A stretch of 64,000 bases of DNA from contig VRMN01000004.1 of assembly GCA_008690995.1 (NCBI GenBank), positions 434,001-498,000 of the forward strand, written 5' to 3'. The position numbers were made by a program, and so were the translations under genes. Source of the stretch: Porphyridium purpureum. Its lineage: Eukaryota > Rhodophyta > Bangiophyceae > Porphyridiales > Porphyridiaceae. Positions within the stretch are counted from its first letter, which is position 1; each line of letters begins with the position of its first letter. The notes under the pieces are model-generated. The model had not been told where the DNA came from and did no database searches. It saw only the letters and a list, made by a program, of their open reading frames with translations. Of the stretch, positions 49,301 to 59,900 are shown piece by piece.

Positions 49301-50536
49301 AGCATCGCCGACATCATCATCGTCGTCGACGTCGTTCTCGAATGGAGAGCCACGCTCGTGACGGACCGAACTTCGCGCGTGGCGCCGGCGCAGACGGGGC
49401 GAATTCCGCGGAGATGCGCGAAACAGGCGCCGTGCGTCATCCGCACGATGGATTTCATCGCTGCTGCTGGACAATTGTAGCTCCGTGCCTTCGTCGCCAG
49501 AATCAGATTCACGCTCGTCGTAATACGCGCGCCCTGCAGCAGTCGCGCGTTGCGACCGCCTCAAGCTGTATGGTTTCCTTCTTAGTTTTCCTCCCGCAGA
49601 CTTGTTGTTCGGCTTACGAAGCCTTGAGCTCGGACGGCTGTGACCGTTGGCTGCTTTCTGCAGATTTTCAGGGCCCTGAACCTGCACATCTATTCGGCGT
49701 CGAGAATGCGCCTCCATTCCGGGAAAAGCGGCCTGGCTCAAATGCCTATCATCAGTTGGTCCTCCTGGACGGGCTTGCCGCGTTTGAGCACGGCCCGGTG
49801 GTGCTGCGTCGTGCGCTTGGCTAAAAACGCCCGCTTTCTCCTCGTCTCCTTCTCCTGCTTGTTCGTCAGAGAAGGCGCGCCCGTTCTCGAGCGCTGGCGT
49901 ATGGCTGCGGCGCAACTCCGTGCCGCCATCCTCTTGGATGTCCATCTCATTAGAGGCACGAGGTGTAGATCGCATCCGCTTTCTCTCGCGCTGCTGATGA
50001 TGTTCCGGGTCTTCTTGCTTGTCAGAGTCCTCAGCCAACGTATTCTCCAGAAATGGCATGTCCGCGTCGTCAGGTTCATCATCAAGCTCCACGAGCGTCC
50101 CGGGCTCATCCTCGGGCGTGATTGCTCCCCGAAGAGCATATCTTAAGTTCAGGCGACGCCGACGTGCGCTCGCCGCCTCAATGGCAGCTTCCAGTGCCGC
50201 AGCCTCTTTCTTCGATCCCATTCGCCTTTCTCGCAATCTCATTTCGGACGCCATCTCCAGCTCGAATCGTTCGGGTGCCTTCCTCGGTCTCCTGCTTGTT
50301 CGCCTGCGACCCTCATACGCGTCTGACTCGTCCTCCTGCTCTGAATCGTCGTCAGCAGCCCCAACAGCATTCCGTTCGTACGCAACACCGTTGCGCAACC
50401 TTGGCGCCCGTTCATCCCGCCCTTCCGATCTTCCACGCGTCACCACGCCATGCGCCTGTCCCACAGGCCAAAGAGGTTCATCCCCATCTTCATGGCTCAT
50501 TCGCCGCCGCGTGCCCCGTGTGTTGTGCGCTACCAT
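46340..50536 (-). CDS. ATAD2: ATAD2/Yta7-type AAA+ bromodomain protein
   Basis: A 1398-residue protein. The N-terminal third is acidic and basic in turn and disordered. AAA1 has Walker A [14 protein letters not shown] near residue 537, Walker B [15 protein letters not shown] near 610, and the sensor and arginine-finger region [20 protein letters not shown]. A second AAA region (about 860-1000) lacks a clear Walker A and seems inactive, as in the family. A bromodomain spans about 1068-1168 ([36 protein letters not shown]), with Asn-Pro-Pro in the acetyl-lysine pocket. ATAD2/Yta7 proteins form hexamers that act on histones H3-H4 and chromatin. The stop TAA sits inside AATAAA on the minus strand (46344-46339). 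ATG 50536 is the first Met. Confidence 0.9.
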   Translation of the reverse strand: [1398 protein letters not shown]

Positions 50537-52874
50537 CTTTTGTGGCACGCAGTCCACCACCACCACACTGATTTAACACACGAACACATACATGCGTACA
50601 AAGTTCCCGTCACACGTACGCGCATGCAAACGTCTACTCCCAGTGCCGCCTGGGTGTCTGTTAGTCCTCACCAGGCCTTGCCAGCGTTGTGTCTTGCCTT
50701 CTCCGATTCACCGACTCCCTGTCCTTCTCGCATTCCGAAAATGTGGCGTCGTCTTTCAGAAAACTCAACAGTAGCAAGAGATTGAAGGGACTCAATGCGC
50801 TGAAAGAAATCGCGGGCAAGCCAGGTTGGTGGTCTCCCGCAGAACAGCTCTCCTCTATCCACGCTTTCGAGGGGTCAATCGCGGAGATGGTGCCGTCGCC
50901 TCCGCTGTCTCTGTAGAGAAAGCTGCAATGGGATGGACTCCAGATTTGGACAACAACCTCCACAGCACTCAAAAGTTCAGCAGGGAAAAAAGAATATGTT
51001 CTTGGTCTGGTTGACGTGACAATGCATGAGTGCACGACAAGCCGCGGATCTACGCTTCTGAACGTTGGCGCCGCCCAGATCGGCCGTGATGATTCTGCAT
51101 GTGCATGACCTTTTGGACCCGTACACCTTATTGACAGGCACTCCCTTGGAGCGACACAGGCGCGCATTGAGCGCCAGCCACCTGTGGAAGCTTGGGGAGC
51201 AGCAGCAGGCTATCTGACACTTGATCGTTAAGCGGATTCTTTGGTCACGGCGGCGAATCATGTAGGACACCTCAACTGTGGATATCATGACGGCTTCAAT
51301 CCTGGACACAACGAACGTGACCAGCTACTTTTCATCTACCTGGCTGCGGATGTGCATGCGCATTCGCGAACGGTAAGTGGCGTGGCGCAGTACATAACGC
51401 TGGTATGCGTGTTGCACTGAATTAGAATTGGTTTTCAGCACGTTGAGGCCTGGTCGTAGACGAACGATGCGCAGCATGTCGCCGCCATTGACAGGCAGTG
51501 CGTGGCTTTGGTGTATGTCGAGCAGCTTTTGGAAGGTGCGCACAACCGGATGTAAAGCTGAATTACAGGCGCGTGCGGAAAGCTAATACTCGTTCTCGTA
51601 GGATTGCTGCTGCTTCGACCGCGGCGGCTACGTTGGTGAAGGGGTATCAAAAAATGACGAAGGACTAGCACTCGGACGGACGGCCACGTGATGTGAACCA
51701 AATGGGTTGCCTGCGCCACCTTGATCTCTGGCGAAGGGTGCTCATCAAGACCGCCAGATCATATTCGAGGACAGTAGGCTCAACTGTCGTAGCCTAATGT
51801 TCGTCGCACCCATAAACGGACCCGAACAAACATTTTATGGTCCAGGCGGACGTCGGCTGGAGTGTTCATTGAGCTTGTTTCATTCCACGCTCTGCGGACA
51901 AATCAAGCCTAAGCATCGCCGCTGAAGGAGTCGCACGACTAAATCCTTTGCTTTACAAAGACGGCACATGCAATCCCGGTCTCAATGTCACAAAGTCTGG
52001 AAAACGTGCCGCCGCGAGTTTCAAGTACGAGCCTCAGTCAGGACTCTGGTCTCACGGTGCGTATGCACGTGTCGGACGGGGAAAGGAATGAGTATGGGTG
52101 TCTCTCATTTGCGACAGCCGGTAGCAACGCTGTGTTTTGACATGCGAAGGGTTACCGCGGACTTCATTCTGCAGGAGCTGCATGGTTGATTCGGGGAACG
52201 ATAATCGCGGTCTCGTTTAGTCCAAGACGGCCAGTGTGACGCATAGTAGGCAGGCTTCTTTGCACTTTGCCTGTGCTGGATCAGCAGGTCATAATACCAT
52301 GGGTGTCCCGACGGCATGGCTTGTCTTCAGTGACTTGGAGAATTCTGACGACAAACACATGCATTTTCTTCCTACGGCCGCTTTCGATGCGCGTGCTGAC
52401 GAATATTGCCGCGGCGCTGCTTTCTCAGCGGCTTGCGCATCTCCCTCGCTGCAAGTGAGAAACATCCACTTAGATAGTCGCGATCAACTGACCTACATGC
52501 CGCCACCCTGGGCGGTGTGGACGTTGCATTCGCCGCCATCTACGCCCTCATGTCTAGCCCTTAGCTGTGCGTCGGAGCCGCAAACGGCGCACCCCCGTGA
52601 TTCCAGCAGTAGATTGGAGTGCAGCAGGCTTGGCGGCAGCAGGGCCTGCTGACGCCCTTGCTGCAGGCGCTGTAGGGGCCTCTCGGCTCGGCCGCTTCGG
52701 GTACAATGGTGCGGGGCGCTCAAATATTACTATGGGATGCTCTTCTCTTTTGCACGGCCAGACTCTGACACAATTTCAGTCTTTCACATGGCCCATTTAG
52801 TTTCCTTCGTGTTTGGGAACGTGCATCGACGTTGCTGGAGTGTTAGTGCTCTCAAATTCTTACTTGGCCGTCAG
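50537..52874. other. Gene-poor island
   Basis: 2.3 kb without a supported gene. The most protein-like sequence is on the minus strand at about 51000-51580, in one frame with an interruption near 51326: an N-terminal part (VRTFQKLLDIHQSHALPVNG) and a longer basic part (RRRDQRIRLTIKCQIACCCS). No family is recognised. It could be a host pseudogene, a transposon relic, or a gene with unseen introns. Confidence 0.4.
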
Positions 52875-53627
52875 TTACGGTGACAAACTCGGCCAACTTA
52901 GCTTCGCGTGTGCGTTTGCTTGCTGCGAGGACTTGGACGGCGACGTGCTCTCCGGCAAATGTTGCTTGTGGAACGCACGCGCGTAGCGCTGCATCACCCG
53001 CTTTGCGTCCTTCTCGGGTGAAATTGTGCGCTTCAGAATCGCCGGGAGTCCGACCGAGGGCACTCGCCTGTGAGACAACACTGCCGCTCTGATTTCGGAC
53101 GCTCTGGTCGGCGGCGACGCTCGATCTGCGCGCACATTCTCTCCTGCTGAGGAGTCCCGCGCCGCTTTTGGTTGCGGAGAGACCGCGGCGTTTTCCCAAT
53201 CGACCTGCGCGGCGTGCGCTATGCAGAATGGTGTCGCCGGCGCAGCGTGAGCGCCTCCGTGGCGAGTTTCAATCTTCATTGTTGACGGTTGAAACGGCAT
53301 GAAACCTTGCAACTGAGCCGCGGCGCCATGCTCGGCGCGCTTGGTTTGCGCAGCAAGGGGCAAGCGTGCCAGCAAGCCCAAAGCCGTGCCGTCGGATGGC
53401 GCGCTTGTGATCAGAACATCCAGGCGCTGCCGCAGCTCCGTGTCCGGCGCCAGAATGCCAGGACCCTTGCGGCGGTACCTGAGTCGCCTGTGCTTATGCT
53501 CCACGAGGTTCTGCGTGCACTCCACCTTTGCCGCATGCACAAAACGCCGCGGCTGCCGAGCCATCGCGGCGAGCTCACGCGCGCGCTCCAGCGGCTTCGT
53601 CAGTGTCGCGCTGCCGCGCCGCGCCAT
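52875..53627 (-). CDS. Basic protein of unknown function
   Basis: A 250-residue, strongly basic protein starting MARRGSATLTKPLERAREL. The N-terminal third is helical and charged (VECTQNLVEHKHRRLRYRRK). A Leu/Ala-rich middle follows (LDVLITSAPSDGTALGLLAR), then a disordered Ser/Ala/Pro-rich part and a basic end (AILKRTISPEKDAKRVMQRY). No domain is recognised. The length and even composition make it a likely real gene. ATG 53627 is preferred over a GTG further up. Confidence 0.45.
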   Translation of the reverse strand: MARRGSATLTKPLERARELAAMARQPRRFVHAAKVECTQNLVEHKHRRLRYRRKGPGILAPDTELRQRLDVLITSAPSDGTALGLLARLPLAAQTKRAEHGAAAQLQGFMPFQPSTMKIETRHGGAHAAPATPFCIAHAAQVDWENAAVSPQPKAARDSSAGENVRADRASPPTRASEIRAAVLSHRRVPSVGLPAILKRTISPEKDAKRVMQRYARAFHKQHLPESTSPSKSSQQANAHAKLSWPSLSP

Positions 53628-54293
53628 GTCGCGCGTTGCAAGCGATACGACCACCACGCCACTCGTCGAACCGTCAGCTTGCTAGCAAAGCACCATCATT
53701 TTACCAGTAAACGCAGTGGAGTGCTTGGACTCGTGCGCTCCGGTCTCTGCGCTTTCCTTTTTGTTTTGCGCCACGCGCGCGCTGAATCTGGCGCGGCCAC
53801 CACTGGGACTGCCCCCGCACGTGGGTTTCGAAGGATGCTGCGGGCGTTTTGGCGCCGTGCGGGGTCGAGACGGGCGAACGCGTGAGACGCGCAGCTCCGG
53901 ATGGGTTGGTTTGTTTCGTTTATTGACGAACCAGAGGATACGCCTGTGGTGCAGAGATGCACAGGACTGTGAGAGCAGAAGAATGAAGACAAACACGTTG
54001 ACACGCGGCGGCGAACGACTGCATTCTTGGGTAAGTGGCGTTGACTCCATCGACAACAACACGCGCACACAGCCCTGTCCGAACTGACTGGGTATACCAT
54101 GCACATGCCTCGCAAAAGCAAGAAACAGATCTTTCCGCACTTAGCCAGCAAACCACTTCCACAGAATTCGAAAAAGGAAACAAGAAGATGGTCGGGCTCG
54201 TTTCTGCGGTCTCCTGCAGCTCGTATTCTTTTGTTAAAATGGTACGACCGACCCGGACAGAAAGAGGCGTCGAACAAGCGGCCTCCCTGACGA
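53628..54293. other. Intergenic, no gene recognised
   Basis: 666 bp between the basic protein start and the kinase stop. Overlapping frames on both strands (for example 53716-54087 and 53920-54339) have no visible domains. No repeat or RNA gene seen. Confidence 0.35.
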
Positions 54294-55727
54294 TCAAGCC
54301 ACAGGGCCATTGAAAATGGCCCCCAAGTTGCCGAACCATGACTTCTCGTCGCCACCGGGTGCCTTATCTGGTTCCGAATCTGCGTCCGGATTGGCCTTCT
54401 TCACAACGTCTGTCTGGCGTACCAGCTGGCTCGGCGATTTTCTCACAGCCGCCGCATTGACGCGCCCCGTGCTAGACGCCACATTGAGATGCTCAAGGGC
54501 ACGAGCAGCCGCCTCCTCAGGACTAATTCTCTCTTCTGGAAGTGGCGCGTCGGGGGACAAAAGGCCGCCATTCTTACCCGCTTCTGGTGCGGCTTGCGCC
54601 TGCGCCGACTCTTGCTGCCCGCTGAACATGCTAGCCCAAGCCGCGCGCTTCCTATCGGCTGCCGCTTCTTTCCTTTTCGCGGCAATATCTGGCGTCTTGT
54701 CCTTTGTGAACATGGGATGCTTCGCCAGCTGCACATAAAAAACCTTTTCCAGGCTTTGGCCTTCCATCGCGAGCTCCTTGATGACAGTCTGCGTGTCGCC
54801 CCACCCAAGGTCTACCAGCCCACGCACCACTTCGGCGTTCGGGTCCAGGATTGGTTCAGACGGGGCCACAAATGTGTCCTCATACGGGTTCTTGGGCGGA
54901 ACGCTGTTGAACCAGGCCGACTGCTTAATTTCTTCAATGGTAAGGCGCTTGGCCGGGTCGACATTGAGCATACCACGCACAATGACCTTGCACTCGGGAT
55001 CCATGTCATTCGGCAAGTGGTAAACGCCGCGCTGCACCTTGGCGAGCAGGCGCTGGATATTGTCGTCGTCAAAGGGCAGCCTGCCCGTGAGCATTGCGTA
55101 CAAGATAACGCCTAAGCTCCAGATATCGGCTTCAAGTCCGTTGTACATGTCACCAGAAACGACTTCTGGAGCGGCATAGTGCGGAGAGCCGCAGGACGTC
55201 TCCAGAAATGTGCCTGGGGGATTCAGATTTGTCATACCAAAGTCGCAGATCTTGAGCATCAAGTTGCGGTCGAGCAGCAAATTCTCTGGCTTCATGTCTC
55301 GGTGGCAAATCAGTCTTCGGTGGCAGTACTCCAGCCCCTGGATAATTTGCTGGAAAAAGTCGAGCGCCTCGTCCTTGCTCAATGACCCTCGCTTCACCAA
55401 GTAGTCGAATAATTCGCACCCGTCCACGTACTCGATGACCAGGAACAAGTGCGTCTCGATTTCAAACACGTCATACAGCTTGAGCACGTTTGGATGGTCG
55501 CACAACTTCATCACAGCGATTTCGCGAAGCAGCTTCTTCCTGAGCGACGGCTTGCGCGCCAGAAAGTCTTTGCGAATGACCTTGATGGCCACGAGCTCAC
55601 CTGTGTGCACATGCTTGGCAAGCTTCACTTTACCTGTGGAGCCGGTCCCCAGCGTCTTGCCAAAGATGTACGGCCCTACTTGCGGGCCAGACGGCTTGCT
55701 GTTCGCAGACGGAGGACCCTGGCTCAT
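54294..55727 (-). CDS. BRSK/Gin4-like protein kinase of the AMPK-related family
   Basis: A 477-residue protein. The kinase domain (about residues 12-270) has GTGSTGKVKLAK, VAIKVIRKDF, HRDMKPENLLLD, DFGM and the T-loop LETSCGSPHYAAPEVVSG, with the LKB1-type Thr and CGSPHYAAPE as in BRSK/SAD and fungal Gin4/Kin kinases. DIWSLGVILYAMLTGRLPFD follows. A UBA-like segment near residues 300-340 (VVRGLVDLGWGDTQTVIKEL) is the expected autoregulatory domain of AMPK-related kinases. The tail is Ala/Glu/Ser-rich with RKSPSQLVRQTD. Members control polarity and cell-cycle morphogenesis; the local role is unknown. ATG 55727 is the first Met. DFGM instead of DFGL is slightly unusual. Confidence 0.92.
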   Translation of the reverse strand: MSQGPPSANSKPSGPQVGPYIFGKTLGTGSTGKVKLAKHVHTGELVAIKVIRKDFLARKPSLRKKLLREIAVMKLCDHPNVLKLYDVFEIETHLFLVIEYVDGCELFDYLVKRGSLSKDEALDFFQQIIQGLEYCHRRLICHRDMKPENLLLDRNLMLKICDFGMTNLNPPGTFLETSCGSPHYAAPEVVSGDMYNGLEADIWSLGVILYAMLTGRLPFDDDNIQRLLAKVQRGVYHLPNDMDPECKVIVRGMLNVDPAKRLTIEEIKQSAWFNSVPPKNPYEDTFVAPSEPILDPNAEVVRGLVDLGWGDTQTVIKELAMEGQSLEKVFYVQLAKHPMFTKDKTPDIAAKRKEAAADRKRAAWASMFSGQQESAQAQAAPEAGKNGGLLSPDAPLPEERISPEEAAARALEHLNVASSTGRVNAAAVRKSPSQLVRQTDVVKKANPDADSEPDKAPGGDEKSWFGNLGAIFNGPVA

Positions 55728-56950
55728 GTCTGCGCAAGTGCCGCTGATCAACTGCCTCAACTACCCCTTGCGTTTCCCAGTCGTGCCGACTGCGCCGAAT
55801 CAAAACCCTTCCACGTCACGCTGGCTCTGAAGCGCGCTCGTCCCTCGTGACCAATCAGCACCGCAGCCGCGTCTCGTATGTCTGTGTATCAATCCCCCAG
55901 CACAACGCTCCTCGCGGCACGCACCAATCCACGACCGCCCTGCCTCGGTGCATCGCCAGCCTCCCTTTCTCCCTCTCTCTCTCCCACCCCCGTGCCAGCA
56001 TTCACCGCGTTCCCTGTCAATAACCTCTTCCGCCATTCTTCGCCAGAAAACCCCGTTCCCGTGACCAACCCAAAAACCGGACCGACTTCCGTTCTCCTAC
56101 TAAAACCGGGCGAGTTTACTAGCAAGTCACGTGAGCGCCTTTGTGAGCCTCTTTGCGTTTATTCGCTTGGTCTCTTCTTTTCTCCTGTTCTCGCGCGCAT
56201 GATAAAAAAGGGAGGCCTGCTTCTAAAAAACGGAAAACCAAAACCAAGACAAGACAAAAACGCCTCACGTGCACTCTCACCAGCGACTTGTTTTTCTGGT
56301 TGGTCTGTTCGTCATTGTACCATTTGAGTTTCACATCAAAAACGACGTGCTTGGTGATTTTCTGAAGATGTCACACTGTACATCTACACGAGGTTGTTGA
56401 TTATGCCAAACCCTCGAAATAACCGTGATTGGGTGATGGTTTGGACGAGGGTTGCGCGTGAGCTAAAGGTGTGTGTGTGTTTGAAAAACGGCGACTTGAT
56501 ATAGAGAAGAGGTGGTGGTGGTTATTTTTTCTAGACGGAAGAACGGGATGGATGGGTTGGGTTGTGGTATGGTTGCTAGTGGGGTGTGTGTGTTTTGGTA
56601 GGTCGACCCGTTGCGGGTTATAATTAGACACGAGCCGGAGCCATGGATAATGGGTGTCTAAGTGGATGCGTGTGTTTTCATATGGACGGCGCGTCTCCCT
56701 TTGTTATTGCGGTTGTGGAGTGACAAAGGAGAGGAACAGAACTGCAGGAACAGCGCGTGTTCGAGAAGGCACAGGGGCAGAGGGAAAGTGAGAAGAGGAA
56801 TAGAGGAGAGGGGTAAGGGGGGTGAGGGGGTTGTGGGGGAGGAAGGGGAAGAGGGGAAAGAGGTTGGGGGTGTGAGGAGGGAGACGGGCGGAAAGGCGGG
56901 GCGAGGGGTAGTGTGAGTTTGCGGGGGAAAGGGAAGGGGCGAGTGGCGCG
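55728..56950. other. Divergent intergenic region of the kinase and ANL genes
   Basis: 1.2 kb. It holds a CT-rich plus-strand tract at about 55960-55990 (GA on the kinase sense strand), ACTGTAC at 56375-56381, and a long G/A-rich tract at about 56740-56945 leading into the ANL gene. No gene recognised. Confidence 0.45.
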
Positions 56951-59900
56951 ATGACGTTTTCGCGCCTAGGGTCCCTGGGAGGGGGCCTGTCGGCAGAGGA
57001 TAAGGCGGACTTGTTCCGGCTCGACACGCTGAACGGGATTCCCAAGGTGCGCTTCTCGACGCGGCCATGTGTGGTGGTGTATCCGGAGAACCCGCGGCAG
57101 AAGAAGATGGTCTACTCGCACATCGAGGTGGCAAAGATGGTGGAGAGGTGCGCCGAGAGGATCCGTGAGCTCGGGGTCAAGCCGCGCGTGGCCGTGGCGC
57201 TCGTGTCGCCCTCCGGCATTGAGCTAGCCGTTTGGTTCATGGCTCTGCAGTGGGCTGGTGTTATTGCGGTCCCGATCAACCCGAGCCTCGATGAGGGCGT
57301 GATTGCGAGCGTCGTCACGGACACGGGCTGCAAGGTGATCTTTAGCCCAGACGTCGACGCGGATGAGCGCAGCGGCGACCCGCTCTACCAGAAAATCGCG
57401 AACATTTCCAAGAAGACTGGTATCATCAACTGGCACATGACCTACTCGCGCAACTCGGGTGTTTTCATGGAGAACCACGACCTACGTGCTGATCCGCATG
57501 CCGCGTGGCACGATGGAAACAAGGATTTCACCCTGGACCCTAAGGAGGTGGCTATGCGTTTGGTGGTCCCGGCAAAGGGCAAGAACCTGGTGCTGTCGTT
57601 GAAGCAGGAAGATTACTGCTTTGCCATCAAGACCTTTGCGCAGACGTACAAGCTGCAGCCGTCGGTGATGACGGTGCTGTCGTCCCCCATTTACTCGCTG
57701 CAGGGCATCTTGGTCATGGTCGGCGCGATTTATTCGGGCGGTGGCGTGGTTATCCAGGCAAGTGGCGATTTCAGCGTGGAAAAGTTCTGGGACCACGTCA
57801 AGGAGGACAATGTGAAGTGGGCGTCGCTTACAGCGGAGCAAGTTTCAGAACTCGGAAACTACACGGCCAAGAATAATATTTCGATCGACGAAAGCATGCT
57901 TCTTCACTTCATTCGCTCGTGCCCTGGGTTTTTGGCCAAGGACGATGTGGTGAAGGTCGAAAAGATTCTCAAGTGCCCGGTGCTGGAGGCATACGGCCCT
58001 CCAGAGTCGTCCGGGTTTGCGACGGCAAACACAGAGTTTGAGCAGAAAGCCGGCACGCTCGGGAAACCCGTGAAGGGCATTGATGTAGGTATCTTTGACC
58101 TGGACACGCGCATGCCGTTGGAAACTGGCAAGAAGGGTCACATTGCCGTGCGCGGTCTGAATGTGGTTGGCACTGGCTACGACAACGACGAGGAAGAGAC
58201 CAGAAACAGTCGATTCTGGAGTGAAGACCACGAGGCGAATCAGAGTGTGGAGGACGCGTGGATCTTCACCGGCGACGAGGGCATGTACGATGAGGACGGG
58301 TTTTTGACAGTCTACTTTCAGAAGGAGAGGAATATCAAGGCCGGCGCTATTGCTGCAGGCGTTTTGGGTGCGGCTGCGATCGGTGGAATTGCGGCTGCGG
58401 CCGCAACAGCTGGTGGGTCCGCCAATGGTGCTGAGACGGCATCGCGTTCTCTGCCAGAGCCCGTCGCTGCCCCAGAACCCGAGGCGGCGCCCGAACCGGA
58501 ACCGGCACCGGAGCCAGAGCCAGAACCGGAACCTGAGCCCGTCCAGCAGTCACGAGCTGTGCCGATGGCGGCAAGCACAATGGGTAACGTCGCCGAGCTT
58601 GTTGCGCTGACCGCGATGGTGGAGCAAATGAGCGAGAAGGACAAGAAAATGCAGGAAGACTTTGGCAAGATGATGGAGGAGCGTGCGGCACAGGAGGCAC
58701 AAATTCGTGCGGAGTATGAGGAAAAGCTGAACAAACAGAATGAGGAAATCAAGGCTCTGCTTGCAGCGTCCGGCGCAATGGATGTTGGATTTGGTGCTGC
58801 GCTTTTGTCTCGGCTGGAGGCCATGGAGAATAGACAGGCCGAAATGATTGCCGCTCTTGAGGCGTCAAAAGCTGGTGAGGACGCGGCACCTGAGATGGCT
58901 GAGCTTGAGGCCCAGAAGTTGGAAGCCGAGAAGGAGGCTCGAGCCCTCCGCGCAGCGACCGTGGCGGCAGCGGCTGCACCAGTTGTGATGGAGGTCAACA
59001 TGGAGGAGGTTGAGGCGGCCGCGATGGCGGCAGCCTCGGCAGCGGAAGAGGCGAAAAAGAATACGGACCTTACGGCGGACGCTGCAGAAGAATCAGCTAT
59101 GTACACCTCGGAGGCATCTGAGGCGTCGCGACAAGCCGCGGAAGCAGCTGCCGCGGTGGCAGCGGCTTCAGCTGCTCTGGCCGAGCTTGCCGAGCAGGTC
59201 ACGCGCCGCCCGCTACCGGTGAAGGAGACTGTGATTCGTGAGGTGTTGCCTGTACCAAAGCCAGACTCATCGGTTGTGGAGCGCACCATGACGATTAATC
59301 TCGAAGATGTCGACGAGGCCGTAAAGACTCACCCGGCCGTGGTGGACGCCAAGGCCTTTGGCAAGTTGGACGAGAGATACGGCATGGATGTGTACTGTGC
59401 TTGTGTGATGCGCAAGGGTGCGCGCGTGTCGGAGGGCTGGCTCAGACTGCACACGCAGACCGTGCTGCCCGCGGCCATGATTCCGAAGAAGTTTTACCTC
59501 GTCGACAGGTTGCCAGAGACGCGCCAAGAACTCACAGACTGTGATGACATCAAGGCCACGTACGCAGTGGAGAAGGAAGTGAACCGCGTCATCCGTGCGC
59601 CCGGTCAGAAGAGTGGCGCCGCGCCTGCTAGTGCGCCGACTGGTGGTCCTGCGGCAGCAGCACCAGTTGCGTCAGCGCCTCCGGTTCAGCCTGCTGCTCC
59701 AAAAGCACCGGCAGAAACCGCAGCTCCTGTTCCGCCACCGGCAGCGGCCCCGGCGAAACCAGAGGTACCAGCGCCTGCTGCTGTGCCAGAGGCATCAGCT
59801 CCGCCGGTAGCTCCGGAAGCGCCAGCGGCACCGGCCGCTCCTGCGCCGCCTCCACCAGCGGCTCCGGCTCCCCCAGCACCACCAGCGATGAGTGGAGGCC

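Noticed and set aside
58318-59289. 323-codon minus-strand frame inside the ANL gene
   Set aside because: Ala/Ser-only composition caused by the Ala/Glu-rich coding strand; the sense frame has conserved ANL motifs.
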